Below are positions 20,328 to 28,955 of a stretch of DNA of 64,000 nucleotides, piece by piece. The notes under the pieces were generated by a model. That model ran no database searches, was not told where the DNA came from, and saw only the letters and a program-made list of their open reading frames with translations. The position numbers were made by a program, and so were the translations under genes. Each line of letters starts with the position of its first letter. Position 1 is the first letter of the stretch. The stretch is from positions 868,001-932,000 of the forward strand of contig OZ246962.1 in the NCBI GenBank assembly GCA_965232255.1, read 5' to 3'. This DNA comes from Endozoicomonas sp965232255 (lineage in GTDB: Bacteria; Pseudomonadota; Gammaproteobacteria; Pseudomonadales; Endozoicomonadaceae).

Positions 20328-21251
20328 TTAAGACAACCAGTCTCTCGGCGGTAAAAACTCCTCGTACAGACGAGCCTCATCTGTCCCGGGATCTGGCTGC
20401 CAGTTATAATCCCAACGCACCTGTGGTGGCAATGACATCAGGATAGACTCGGTCCGCCCACCGGATTGCAAACCAAATAGCGTTCCCCGGTCATATACCA
20501 GATTGAACTCCACATAACGGCCACGGCGATAGTGCTGAAACCGTTTATGATGATCCTTATATGACAGAGTTTTACGGCGCTGCACAATGGGCAGATATGC
20601 TATAAGGTAGCTATCTCCCACAGCTTGCACAAAAGAAAAGCAGTGTTCGAATGGCCATTGATTCAGGTCATCGAAAAACAGACCGCCAATTCCCCTTGGC
20701 TCCCTGCGGTGTTTAAGAAAGAAATAATCATCACACCACTTTTTGTAGCGGGGATAAACATCATCACCAAAAGGTTCACAGGCGCTCCTGGCCGTCTGAT
20801 GCCAATGTTTACAGTCTTCTTCGAAGCCATAACAAGGGCTCAAATCATAACCGCCGCCGAACCACCAAATTGGCGCTTCGCCGTCTTGATGAGCAATTAA
20901 CAATCGAACATTAGCGTGGGACGTTGGCACAAACGGATTATTTGGGTGAATCACCAGAGACACTCCCATGGCCTGAAAACGCCGACCTGCCAACTGTGGT
21001 CGATGAGCGGTGGCACTGGCCGGTAGCCGACTGCCGATGACGCAGGAGAAATTCACGCCAGCTTTTTCAAAAACCTCCCCCCCCTCAAGTATCCGGACCT
21101 TACCGCCGCCACTTCTTTTATCGCCGTCCACATAATCCCAATGGTCTTCCTGAAAAACACCAGATGACTCCTCGGCCTCGATGGCGGCACAAATGCGACT
21201 TTGCAACGTCAACAAGTATTGCTCGACGAGATCAACCGGCAGTTCAGACAT
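20328..21251 (-). CDS. hemF: Oxygen-dependent coproporphyrinogen III oxidase
   Basis: A 307-residue enzyme that oxidatively decarboxylates two propionates of coproporphyrinogen III in haem synthesis. Motifs include ALGVSL-type MGVSLVIHPNNPFVPTSH, WWFGGGYDLSPCYGFEED, the CDDYFFLKHRREPRGIGG block, YVEFNLVYDRGTLFGLQ and the terminal RTESILMSLPP. Length and motifs are complete. It lies between tsaC (15 bases) and aroE, an order common in Pseudomonas and relatives. Its presence indicates that haem is made under oxygen, in line with the cytochrome oxidase genes at the end of the window. Confidence 0.97.
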   Translation of the reverse strand: MSELPVDLVEQYLLTLQSRICAAIEAEESSGVFQEDHWDYVDGDKRSGGGKVRILEGGEVFEKAGVNFSCVIGSRLPASATAHRPQLAGRRFQAMGVSLVIHPNNPFVPTSHANVRLLIAHQDGEAPIWWFGGGYDLSPCYGFEEDCKHWHQTARSACEPFGDDVYPRYKKWCDDYFFLKHRREPRGIGGLFFDDLNQWPFEHCFSFVQAVGDSYLIAYLPIVQRRKTLSYKDHHKRFQHYRRGRYVEFNLVYDRGTLFGLQSGGRTESILMSLPPQVRWDYNWQPDPGTDEARLYEEFLPPRDWLS

Positions 21252-21266
21252 TCAATGGCCACCTCT

Positions 21267-21815
21267 TTAGCGCACCAGCTTACCAGAGCACAAATCCTGA
21301 ATTCTGGAAGGCATTTTTTGCTCTCCTGTGGCACCCTGGACAATGGCGTCCAGCATGGCACCAAATTGCTCCTGAACAGACTCAGCGGTTAACAACGGCG
21401 CCTGACCAGCCAAATTTGCCGAGGTAGAAACAATGGGATATCCCACTGCCCGGCACAAGGCAACCACTACCGGGTGTGCACTAACGCGCACAGCTACAGT
21501 ATCAAACTGCCCCTTGATCCAGTCCGGTGCCCAACACTCAGGATCAGGTACCAACCAGGTATGCGGACCCGGCCAAGAAGCATTGAGCGTCGCTTTTTGT
21601 TTCGGTGAGAGAGGCTCCAAAAGTGGTGCGAACTGTGCCGAGGTAGAGCCAATCAAGATAACTCCTTTATCCACCGGACGCTGCTTTAGTGCCAGAATAC
21701 GGTGCACTGCCTCCGAATTTCTGGGATCACAGCCAAGCCCCCAGACCGCCTCTGTCGGGTAAGCAATAATGCCCCCATTGTTTACCACTGCGGCAGCTTC
21801 ACTAACATCAATCAT
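21267..21815 (-). CDS. tsaC: Threonylcarbamoyl-AMP synthase (Sua5/YrdC/YwlC)
   Basis: A 182-residue enzyme that makes threonylcarbamoyl-AMP, the donor for t6A37 in tRNAs that read ANN codons. Visible: GGIIAYPTEAVWGLGCDP, LKQRPVDKGVILI, WPGPHTWLVP, VAVRVSAHP and the SIVSTSANLAG-type IVSTSANLAGQ with the C-terminal PSRIQDL. The ATG start gives the length of E. coli TsaC; a GTG 39 bases upstream is open but has no better ribosome-binding site. A near-repeat of CTCAACACGCA lies in the 5' region (about 21826-21860). The gene follows dprA by 139 bases. Confidence 0.94.
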   Translation of the reverse strand: MIDVSEAAAVVNNGGIIAYPTEAVWGLGCDPRNSEAVHRILALKQRPVDKGVILIGSTSAQFAPLLEPLSPKQKATLNASWPGPHTWLVPDPECWAPDWIKGQFDTVAVRVSAHPVVVALCRAVGYPIVSTSANLAGQAPLLTAESVQEQFGAMLDAIVQGATGEQKMPSRIQDLCSGKLVR

Positions 21816-21954
21816 GCAACTATTTCTCAACACGCATTTCTTCTCAACACGCACTTTTCAACACGAATCAGACGCCCAGCCACGGCCAAAAAATCCTCGG
21901 CGTGGAGGGTCAGTCTAGCAAGAGAAGTTCACCAGCAACAGGCACAAGACCGCG

Positions 21955-23100
21955 TCAACCCAAGCGAATAAAACCGCCCGGAACAGATTCAATCAACCCA
22001 TCAAGCTCCATCTCGGTAAGCACCACTGATAGCTCCGCGTAAGGGATGCCCGACAGCGCACTGATCTGATCCACATTGACCACCTCAAACCCCATGGCCT
22101 CAATCACTTTCAGGCGCAATGGATCCGTCTCCTTGCGGGTTGGGGTCGTGGACGAAAACCCATTCATTACCCCATTCATAACGGAGTGCAGTTGGGGAGC
22201 CAGTTCGAGCAGCACATCGTCCGGGCTCTCTACCAGCACTGCGCCTTCACGGATCAGTTTATGACAGCCACGGCTCAACGGATTCAGCACCGAGCCAGGA
22301 ATGGCAAATACCTCACGCCCCTGCTCAGCAGCCAATCTGGCAGAGATCAGCGAACCACTTTCCAGTGCAGCCTCAACCACCAGCACGCCAAGGGACAAGC
22401 CGGACAAAATACGGTTCCTGCGCGGAAAATTGCCGGCGAATGGTTTGGTGCCCAGCGAAAATTCACTGACCAATGCACCCTGACTGGCAATCAGCTGATA
22501 GATATCCTGATGCCGGGCCGGATAGACCTGATCCACCCCGGTGCCCAGTACGGCAACAGTGCCACCATAACAGCCCAGTGCCCCCTGGTGCGCGGCGGCG
22601 TCAATACCCAGAGCCATACCACTGGTAATCACCAGACCGCTACGTGACAGATGCTCAGAGAACTCTCGGGCAACCCGACGCCCGTTTGGCGTGGGCCGAC
22701 GACTACCAACAACACCCAATTGTGGCTCATTAAGTAGGTGGAGATTACCAATCACGTAGAGCACCATCGGGGCATCGGGCAGTTCCTGCAAGCTCTTGGG
22801 GTAAAACGGTGAATCCGGCGTCAGAATATGGTGGGCAGGGCTGACCTGTAACCACGCATGGGTTCGTTGCAGTTGTTTTTGTATGTCGGGATTATCTGGC
22901 GTACTGAGCAGAAGACGCGCTAATTTCTCCGGAAGTTTTTTTTTCAGATCACAGTGAGTGGTCGAAAACAGCTGGTCGGGATGTTGGAATTTTTCGAGTA
23001 GCTGACGGGATTTAATTGGTCCCAGGCCGGGAACAAGAGATAGTGTCAGCCAGGGAACCAGTTGCAGCCAGTCCGTCTGGCTTGTATCGGTGTGTATCAT
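21955..23100 (-). CDS. dprA: DNA-processing protein DprA
   Basis: A 381-residue RecA-loading protein used in natural transformation and present in most bacteria. An N-terminal SAM-like region (WLTLSLVPGLGPIKSRQLL) precedes the Rossmann DprA domain: LGVVGSRRPTPNGRRVA, ITSGMALGIDAAAHQGAL, TVAVLGTGVDQVYP, SEFSLGTKPFAGNFPRRNR and GSLISARLAAEQGREVFA. A short winged-helix domain closes the protein (about residues 315-381, ALSGIPYAELSVVLTEMEL). The start is ATG and the length is complete. Together with the TfoX-domain gene this hints at DNA-uptake capacity, but no pilus genes are in view. Confidence 0.95.
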   Translation of the reverse strand: MIHTDTSQTDWLQLVPWLTLSLVPGLGPIKSRQLLEKFQHPDQLFSTTHCDLKKKLPEKLARLLLSTPDNPDIQKQLQRTHAWLQVSPAHHILTPDSPFYPKSLQELPDAPMVLYVIGNLHLLNEPQLGVVGSRRPTPNGRRVAREFSEHLSRSGLVITSGMALGIDAAAHQGALGCYGGTVAVLGTGVDQVYPARHQDIYQLIASQGALVSEFSLGTKPFAGNFPRRNRILSGLSLGVLVVEAALESGSLISARLAAEQGREVFAIPGSVLNPLSRGCHKLIREGAVLVESPDDVLLELAPQLHSVMNGVMNGFSSTTPTRKETDPLRLKVIEAMGFEVVNVDQISALSGIPYAELSVVLTEMELDGLIESVPGGFIRLG

Positions 23101-23179
23101 CGGGCTCTCTTTGCGCAGTGGCGCGGCTTATTCTGATTTTTGGCAGCTTCAGCAGAGAAACCCGACCTGTACTTAACCG

Positions 23180-24214
23180 CTACATAGACTGTGGGTTTCG
23201 CAGGATATAGCCAACTTCAATATCTTCCCGTGCTGATAGCACAATACCATAGCTCATTTTGGCGAAAGATCGATACACCATCACCAGCCCGATTCTTTCC
23301 ATGGGCAGAGCCACGACCTCACCAGTCAAAACATCAGAAGCCATTTCTCTTTGACGATAAACCGCAAGAACATCACCTTGCTTCAGGCTCTCACGCTTGC
23401 CACGATTGATGACCACAGTATCAAACCGGGAAATTTTTTTGGAGTTGTTCAGGTTTGCCGTAACCACTCCTGCTACCGGCGCTTCTGGTGCACTGGGAAA
23501 AAAGGTGGTTACCAGGCCACTGGCACGCTGACGTACCAGGCGGTCGCCGGGCTTGATTTCCATCTTGCTCTCCTGAACCACTAGCGATGCAGTCCCATCC
23601 TGAATCCGCCTGACGTTGACAGTGCCCACATCTCTGGCAATCAGACCAAGCAGCTCGCCGGTCTGCGGATCAACTACCCGCTCGGCACCACGCACCACAT
23701 TGAAGCGCACGTTATCTTCGGCAAAATTGCCCCGTGCGTAGACTTTATCGCCGATCGCAGAGATCAGCTTGCCATCGCGGGCAGCAAACACGTACGGCGC
23801 ATAGGCCAACTGTTCCTCGCTGGCGAAAACATGCCCACTGTACAGATGACTCTCTATGGCGCTTAGGGGAATGGCTGGAATGGGTGCCTCACCGGGCATA
23901 ACCCGAACCTGCGGGCTTAGTCTGATGGTGCGCCCGGTGGTGCCACGCTGCGAAACCATCAGCCTTGGCTGACCGTCAATGTACACCAGGCTGATCATAT
24001 CGCCCGGATAAATCAGGTGGGGATTTTTAATCTGTGGATTGGCATGCCATATCTGTGGCCACAGCCATGGACTGTGTAAAAAGGTGGTGGAGATATCCCA
24101 GAGGGTGTCACCTTTTTGCACCGTGTATTTATCAGGAGAGTCCGCCTTTATCGGGTCAGCCTGACCGAGGGTGGACATGCACAGCAGGATTCCTGCCAGA
24201 ACAAAGCGTCTCAT
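23180..24214 (-). CDS. LysM-domain exported protein
   Basis: A 344-residue protein with a signal peptide (MRRFVLAGILLCMSTLGQA) and one LysM domain near the N terminus (YTVQKGDTLWDISTTFLHSPWLWPQIW, about residues 30-78), which binds peptidoglycan. The long C-terminal part has no motif that I recognise apart from repeated beta-rich stretches (GDRLVRQR, VVINRGKRESLKQGDVLAVY). Genes of this type sit next to dprA and divergent from def in many gammaproteobacteria; the function is not established. Its ATG overlaps the stop of the small upstream ORF as ATGA. Confidence 0.9.
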   Translation of the reverse strand: MRRFVLAGILLCMSTLGQADPIKADSPDKYTVQKGDTLWDISTTFLHSPWLWPQIWHANPQIKNPHLIYPGDMISLVYIDGQPRLMVSQRGTTGRTIRLSPQVRVMPGEAPIPAIPLSAIESHLYSGHVFASEEQLAYAPYVFAARDGKLISAIGDKVYARGNFAEDNVRFNVVRGAERVVDPQTGELLGLIARDVGTVNVRRIQDGTASLVVQESKMEIKPGDRLVRQRASGLVTTFFPSAPEAPVAGVVTANLNNSKKISRFDTVVINRGKRESLKQGDVLAVYRQREMASDVLTGEVVALPMERIGLVMVYRSFAKMSYGIVLSAREDIEVGYILRNPQSM

Positions 24215-24420
24215 TGTGGTCCCGATTCCTTGTCTTTAGTTTTTGCTCTTTTGCGCTGTGGTAACAGCCCGTCAGCCACCTCCGGTAGGACCCGTCGGTA
24301 CTCTTCTAGTTCTCGGCGCTGCTGGTCAATTCTCAAGTTTCGCCAGGGCTCAGTTGGCAGCCTGACAGGTTTGGTTTGTCTGCCAACGATCCAGCTGATG
24401 GCGCAGCAGGCAAAAACCAA
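24211..24420 (-). CDS. Small ORF coupled to the LysM gene (uncertain)
   Basis: A 69-codon frame starting with TTG whose stop overlaps the ATG of the LysM gene (ATGA). The product would have a short hydrophobic N terminus (VFACCAISWIVG) and a strongly basic, charged remainder (QQRRELEEYRR, QRKRAKTKDKE). I do not recognise it. The overlap favours a real coupled gene; the TTG start without a clear ribosome-binding site and the lack of a known family argue against it. It occupies the gap between the divergent LysM and def genes. Confidence 0.3.
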   Translation of the reverse strand: MVFACCAISWIVGRQTKPVRLPTEPWRNLRIDQQRRELEEYRRVLPEVADGLLPQRKRAKTKDKESGPQ

Positions 24421-24511
24421 GGTAACGAATCGCCACTAGGTGCGAGCAGCATTTCTCGATATACTGACAGGCCAATTCACAATCGCTGACTGCGTCAAAC
24501 CGAGATCACTG

Positions 24512-25009
24512 ATGGCACTACTGGAAATACTTGAATACCCCGACCCGAGGCTGCGTACAATTGCCAGACCGGTAGCGGAGGTGAACGATGAAATCCGCCA
24601 ACTGGTCAGTGACATGCTGGAAACCATGTACGAGGCCAATGGTGTTGGCCTGGCTGCCACGCAGGTGGACTTTCACCAGCGCATCGTGGTTATGGACCTG
24701 TCAGAAGCAGGCGATCAACCGGAAGTGCTAATCAACCCGAGCTACGAACCCCTCGGGGAGGAGAAGTCAGACCTGCAAGAAGGTTGTCTGTCCATACCGG
24801 GATTTTACGAATTGCTGGATCGCTACGCCCGTGTCAGGCTAACTGCGCTAGACCGTGATGGCAAAGAGTACACCAAAGAGTGCGAGGGTCTGGCTGCCGT
24901 GTGCGTCCAGCATGAGCTTGATCACCTGGAAGGCAAGTTGTTTATCGACAGTCTCTCTCGCCTGAAGCTGGACCGCATCAAGAAAAAGCTGGGTAAGAAA
25001 AAGCGCTGA
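24512..25009 (+). CDS. def: Peptide deformylase
   Basis: A 165-residue Fe/Zn enzyme that removes the formyl group from nascent proteins. All three motifs are present: GVGLAATQV, EGCLSIPG (metal Cys) and QHELDHLEGKLFID (metal His pair and catalytic Glu). The ATG giving MALLEILEYPDPRLRT was used; the frame is open further upstream but that extension has no family match. The C-terminal lysine-rich tail is normal. It is followed by fmt and rsmB, the classic def-fmt-rsmB-trkA order. Confidence 0.97.
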   Translation: MALLEILEYPDPRLRTIARPVAEVNDEIRQLVSDMLETMYEANGVGLAATQVDFHQRIVVMDLSEAGDQPEVLINPSYEPLGEEKSDLQEGCLSIPGFYELLDRYARVRLTALDRDGKEYTKECEGLAAVCVQHELDHLEGKLFIDSLSRLKLDRIKKKLGKKKR

Positions 25010-25058
25010 ACCACATCACCGCCCACTCCCCATGAGACGTACCCAACACAGAGTCCCC

Positions 25059-26003
25059 ATGAACAGCCTTCGCATCATCTTTGCCGGAACGCCTGAATTT
25101 GCCAGTAGCCATCTTGAAGCCATACTAGCTAGTCATCATCAGGTTATCGCCGTCTACACCCAGCCAGACCGTCCAGCCGGACGTGGCCAGAAAATAATGC
25201 CCTCTCCGGTTAAAGCGCTAGCGCTTAAACACAATATTCCGGTTTTCCAGCCCAAGTCGCTGCGCTGCACAGAGGCACAACAGGAGTTGGCTGCCCTGAA
25301 TGCGGATTTAATGGTCGTCGTGGCTTATGGGCTGATCCTGCCCCAAGCCGTTCTTGATGCGCCCAAACACGGCTGCATCAACGTACACGGTTCCATTTTG
25401 CCGCGCTGGCGCGGTGCGGCTCCCATTCAACGGGCCATTGAAGCCGGAGACAGCGAATCCGGCGTAACCATCATGCAAATGGACGCTGGTCTCGATACCG
25501 GTGACATGCTACGCAAAGCTTTCTGTGCCATTCATCACACTGATACTGCTAACGATCTCCACGACCGGCTTATCATTGCCGGTAAGCAAGCGCTCACCAA
25601 CTCACTTGATGACATTGCCAGCGGCAACATTGAACCAGAAAAACAAGATGACAGCCTGGCCAACTATGCCCACAAGATAACCAAAGAAGAGGCCAAACTG
25701 GATTGGCGACAACCGGCCACCACGCTTGAGCGTCAGGTACGAGCTTTCAACCCGTGGCCGGTGGTCACTACTGCATTGGATGATACCGGCATGCGCGTCT
25801 GGGGTGCCATTGCCCTAACTGCCAACACCACGGTAGAACCAGGCACTTTGGTCAAAGCCGACCGGGAGGGTCTGGATATTGCCTGTAGACAAGGCATATT
25901 GCGGATTACCCAACTGCAACTGGCAGGCAGCCGGGCAATGACGGTTCAGGAGTTGCTGAATAGCAAAAAAGCGATGTTCAGTCTCGGAAAACGATTCAGT
26001 TAA
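25059..26003 (+). CDS. fmt: Methionyl-tRNA formyltransferase
   Basis: A 314-residue enzyme that formylates initiator Met-tRNA. Visible: SLRIIFAGTPEFA at the N terminus, YTQPDRPAGRGQK, VVAYGLILPQ, INVHGSILPRWRGAAPIQ (Asn and His of the active site), GVTIMQMDAGLDTGDML (Asp) and the C-terminal domain with RAFNPWPV. The second ATG was chosen, giving the family-typical start; an in-frame ATG lies 27 bases upstream. Neither has a strong ribosome-binding site, and translation may be coupled to def 49 bases before. Confidence 0.96.
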   Translation: MNSLRIIFAGTPEFASSHLEAILASHHQVIAVYTQPDRPAGRGQKIMPSPVKALALKHNIPVFQPKSLRCTEAQQELAALNADLMVVVAYGLILPQAVLDAPKHGCINVHGSILPRWRGAAPIQRAIEAGDSESGVTIMQMDAGLDTGDMLRKAFCAIHHTDTANDLHDRLIIAGKQALTNSLDDIASGNIEPEKQDDSLANYAHKITKEEAKLDWRQPATTLERQVRAFNPWPVVTTALDDTGMRVWGAIALTANTTVEPGTLVKADREGLDIACRQGILRITQLQLAGSRAMTVQELLNSKKAMFSLGKRFS

Positions 26004-26006
26004 CCT

Positions 26007-27341
26007 ATGGCCAAGCAATCTTCTGTACGCCAGCTGGCCGCCCGAGCCGTAACTCGGGTGAGCCAGGGCGAATCCCTCTCCAGTGTACTGCCTGCCTTGC
26101 AGGAGAAACTGTCGAAAAAAGATCAGCCACTGCTGGCAGAACTGTGTTACGGAACCCTGCGCTATTACCATCGGCTCGATGCCTGGCTGAAGTTCCTGAC
26201 CGAAAAACCCTTAAAAAAAGAACCGGACATCCATAATCTGATCCTGGTCGGGTTATACCAGCTCTTTTTTACCCGCATTCCGCCCCATGCCGCCATTGGT
26301 GAAACTGTCCAGGCTACCCGCACCATGGGTAAGGCCTGGGCACGAGGGTTGGTCAACGGCGTATTGAGAAATGCTGAACGCCGGTTTGATGAACTGGATG
26401 AACTGACCAGACGCAGTCCGGTTTGTAATTATTCTCACCCCAAATGGCTGATCAACGCTGTTAAACGGGCGTGGCCAGAAGATTATCAGACCATTCTGAC
26501 GGCTAACAACCAGCCACCACCCATGACTCTGCGAGTCAATGAACAACAGAGCAAACCGGGCAGATATCTGAAAAAACTGCTTGATCAGTGTCTGCCAGCC
26601 AAGCTGTCGGCTATCGCACCGCAAGCCATTACCCTGAGTCGTCCTCAGCCGGTGGATCAACTGCCCGGATTTCAGACCGGTGCAGTCAGTGTGCAAGATG
26701 AGTCAGCGCAACTGGCGGCAACACTGCTTCCGGCCAAAGCCGGTGACCATATTCTTGATGCCTGCTGCGCGCCTGGTGGCAAAACCTGTCACCTGCTGGA
26801 GCTGTACCCGGGCATTACCGTTGACGCTCTGGACAATGATTTGACACGGCTGGAACGGGTGACGGCTAACTTGCAACGCCTTGGCTTGAGCGCGAATACT
26901 CTCTGTGGCGATGCCAGTACACCCACTGGCTGGTGGAATGGCCAGCAGTACGATCACATTCTGCTGGACGCACCCTGCTCTGCCACAGGCGTTATCCGCC
27001 GTCACCCTGATATCAAACTGCTGCGCCAACCCGATGACATTACCGCATTGGCACAGCTTCAGGAAAAAATACTGCACGCTGTATGGCCTCTGCTCAAAAC
27101 CGGTGGTACGTTGCTCTACGCCACCTGTTCGATCATGCCCGAAGAAAACCACCTGCAAATCGAGCGCTTTGTCGCGGCCACCCCTGATGCTCAGCTAGTG
27201 CCACTCGACGGCCAGTGGGGATACAATACCGGCTTTGGCAAACAGCTTTTCCCCAGTGCCAGCAGCCCTGACGACGTCAGTGGCCGACCCACCTGCGGCG
27301 ATGGTTTTTTTTACAGTCTGATGATCAAGACGGATTCTTAA
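26007..27341 (+). CDS. rsmB: 16S rRNA (cytosine-967-C5)-methyltransferase
   Basis: A 444-residue enzyme that methylates C967 of 16S rRNA. An N-terminal NusB-like RNA-binding domain (about residues 5-130, VRQLAARAVTRVSQGESL) is followed by the methyltransferase domain with ILDACCAPGGKTCHLLEL (SAM site), ILLDAPCSATGVIRRHPD (one catalytic Cys) and LLYATCSIMPEEN (second Cys). It starts three bases after the fmt stop. The REP-like hairpin at 27342 directly follows its stop codon. Confidence 0.96.
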   Translation: MAKQSSVRQLAARAVTRVSQGESLSSVLPALQEKLSKKDQPLLAELCYGTLRYYHRLDAWLKFLTEKPLKKEPDIHNLILVGLYQLFFTRIPPHAAIGETVQATRTMGKAWARGLVNGVLRNAERRFDELDELTRRSPVCNYSHPKWLINAVKRAWPEDYQTILTANNQPPPMTLRVNEQQSKPGRYLKKLLDQCLPAKLSAIAPQAITLSRPQPVDQLPGFQTGAVSVQDESAQLAATLLPAKAGDHILDACCAPGGKTCHLLELYPGITVDALDNDLTRLERVTANLQRLGLSANTLCGDASTPTGWWNGQQYDHILLDAPCSATGVIRRHPDIKLLRQPDDITALAQLQEKILHAVWPLLKTGGTLLYATCSIMPEENHLQIERFVAATPDAQLVPLDGQWGYNTGFGKQLFPSASSPDDVSGRPTCGDGFFYSLMIKTDS

Positions 27342-27388
27342 TTGACATCCTCTCCCAGCTAATTTCGCTGGGGATATCCAGCGAGGAA
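27342..27388 (+). repeat. REP/IS605-end-like hairpin between rsmB and trkA
   Basis: The 52-base gap begins TTGACATCCTC, then CCCAGC, a 7-base loop and GCTGGG, then GATATCC. This order (TTGACATCCTC, stem-loop, GGGATNTCC) resembles ends of IS200/IS605-type elements and REP sequences derived from them. A related stem (CCCAGC/GCTGGG) occurs at 36734-36757. No transposase gene is in the window. Confidence 0.45.
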
Positions 27389-27393
27389 CCAAG

Positions 27394-28767
27394 ATGAAAA
27401 TTATCATTCTCGGTGCCGGCCAGGTCGGTGGCACCCTGGCAGAGAATCTTGCCAACGAAGAAAATGACATCACCGTGGTTGATATCGACGCCACACGCCT
27501 GCGCGAGTTGCAGGATAAAATCGATATTCGCACCATCCAGGGCAAGGCCTCATTTCCCGGCGTGCTGAAGCAGGCCGAAGCCGATGAAGCTGACATGCTG
27601 GTGGCAGTCACCAACAGCGATGAAGTCAATATGGTGGCCTGCCAGATTGCCTACACCCTGTTCCATACCCCATCAAAAATTGCCCGCATCCGCCAGGCAG
27701 CCTACCTGAAAAATGCCAACCTGTTTTCCAATACCGCGCTGCCCATCGACGTACTGATTAGTCCAGAGCAAGTGGTTACTAACTACATACAACGTTTGCT
27801 GGAACGCCCAGGTGCTTTACAGGTGCTGGACTTTGCCGGTGGCCGCGTACAACTGGTAGCTATGAAAGCCTACTATGGCGGTAATCTGGTAGGGCATGAA
27901 CTGCGCTATATTCGCGAGCACATGCCCAATGTTGATACCCGCATTGCGGCCATTTTCCGCCGGGGCAATCCCGTGATTCCTAGAGGCAACACGGTTATTG
28001 AGGTGGACGATGAAGTATTCTTTATTGCCGCCAGGGAGGATATTCGTGCGGTCATGGGCGAATTACAGCGTCTGGACGATGACTACAAGCGGATTATCAT
28101 TGCTGGTGGCGGTAACATCGGCCTGCGTCTGGCTCAGGCTATCGAGGACCAGTACAAGATCAAGATCATCGAGCGCAATATGGAGCGGTGCCAGTTCCTT
28201 TCTGAGACGCTGACCAGGGCTATGGTGTTCTGCGGCAACGCGTCTGACAAAGAGCTGCTGATCAGCGAGAACATTGAAGAGACGGACATCTTCTGCGCCC
28301 TGACCAACGACGATGAAGCCAATGTCATGTCATCCATGCTGGCCAAGCGTCTCGGTGCTCGTAAAGTCATGGCGCTGATCAACAATCCGGCTTACGTTGA
28401 TCTGGTGCAGGGTGGCGAAATTGATATCGCCATCTCGCCCCAGTTGGCCACCATCGGCAGCTTGCTCAAGCATGTTCGTCGCGGCGATATAGTGAACGTT
28501 CACTCACTGCGTAGAGGCGCTGCCGAGGCGATTGAGGCCATTGCTCACGGTGATGAGCACAGCTCCAAGGTGGTGGGTAAAACCATTCGCGAGGTAGCGC
28601 TGCCCCAGGGCGTGACCATCGGTGCCATTGTGCGCGACGACAAGGTACTGATTGCACATGACACGACCCGTATTGAGTCCGGCGACCATGTCATCCTGTT
28701 CCTGACCAATAAGCGCAAAATTCGCGAAGTGGAACAGCTTTTCCAGGTTGGGCTGGGATTTTTCTGA
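27394..28767 (+). CDS. trkA: Trk potassium uptake regulatory protein TrkA
   Basis: A 457-residue cytoplasmic NAD-binding subunit that gates the Trk K+ channel. It has two RCK units in tandem: the first with IIILGAGQVGGTLAENLA, the second with IIIAGGGNIGLRLAQAIE, each followed by a TrkA-C domain. Length and both Rossmann loops are as in E. coli TrkA. GAGGAACC precedes the ATG. It is followed by trkH after 188 bases, so the K+ uptake system is complete in one place. Confidence 0.97.
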   Translation: MKIIILGAGQVGGTLAENLANEENDITVVDIDATRLRELQDKIDIRTIQGKASFPGVLKQAEADEADMLVAVTNSDEVNMVACQIAYTLFHTPSKIARIRQAAYLKNANLFSNTALPIDVLISPEQVVTNYIQRLLERPGALQVLDFAGGRVQLVAMKAYYGGNLVGHELRYIREHMPNVDTRIAAIFRRGNPVIPRGNTVIEVDDEVFFIAAREDIRAVMGELQRLDDDYKRIIIAGGGNIGLRLAQAIEDQYKIKIIERNMERCQFLSETLTRAMVFCGNASDKELLISENIEETDIFCALTNDDEANVMSSMLAKRLGARKVMALINNPAYVDLVQGGEIDIAISPQLATIGSLLKHVRRGDIVNVHSLRRGAAEAIEAIAHGDEHSSKVVGKTIREVALPQGVTIGAIVRDDKVLIAHDTTRIESGDHVILFLTNKRKIREVEQLFQVGLGFF

Positions 28768-28955
28768 TCCCGCCAGTAAAGCTCAACCTGTGTGGGCTCT
28801 ATTACTTCTCAAGCAAGAGATCCCTTTTGTGTGCTTTGTTTTCCAATGAATTGGGAGTAATCTGCCAGATAAAGCGTTAGTACTTTCCGACACGGCGGTT
28901 TACCAGGGCTGGTATAACAGGACTAGCCTCTGATACTGGATGAAGCAGGAGCACC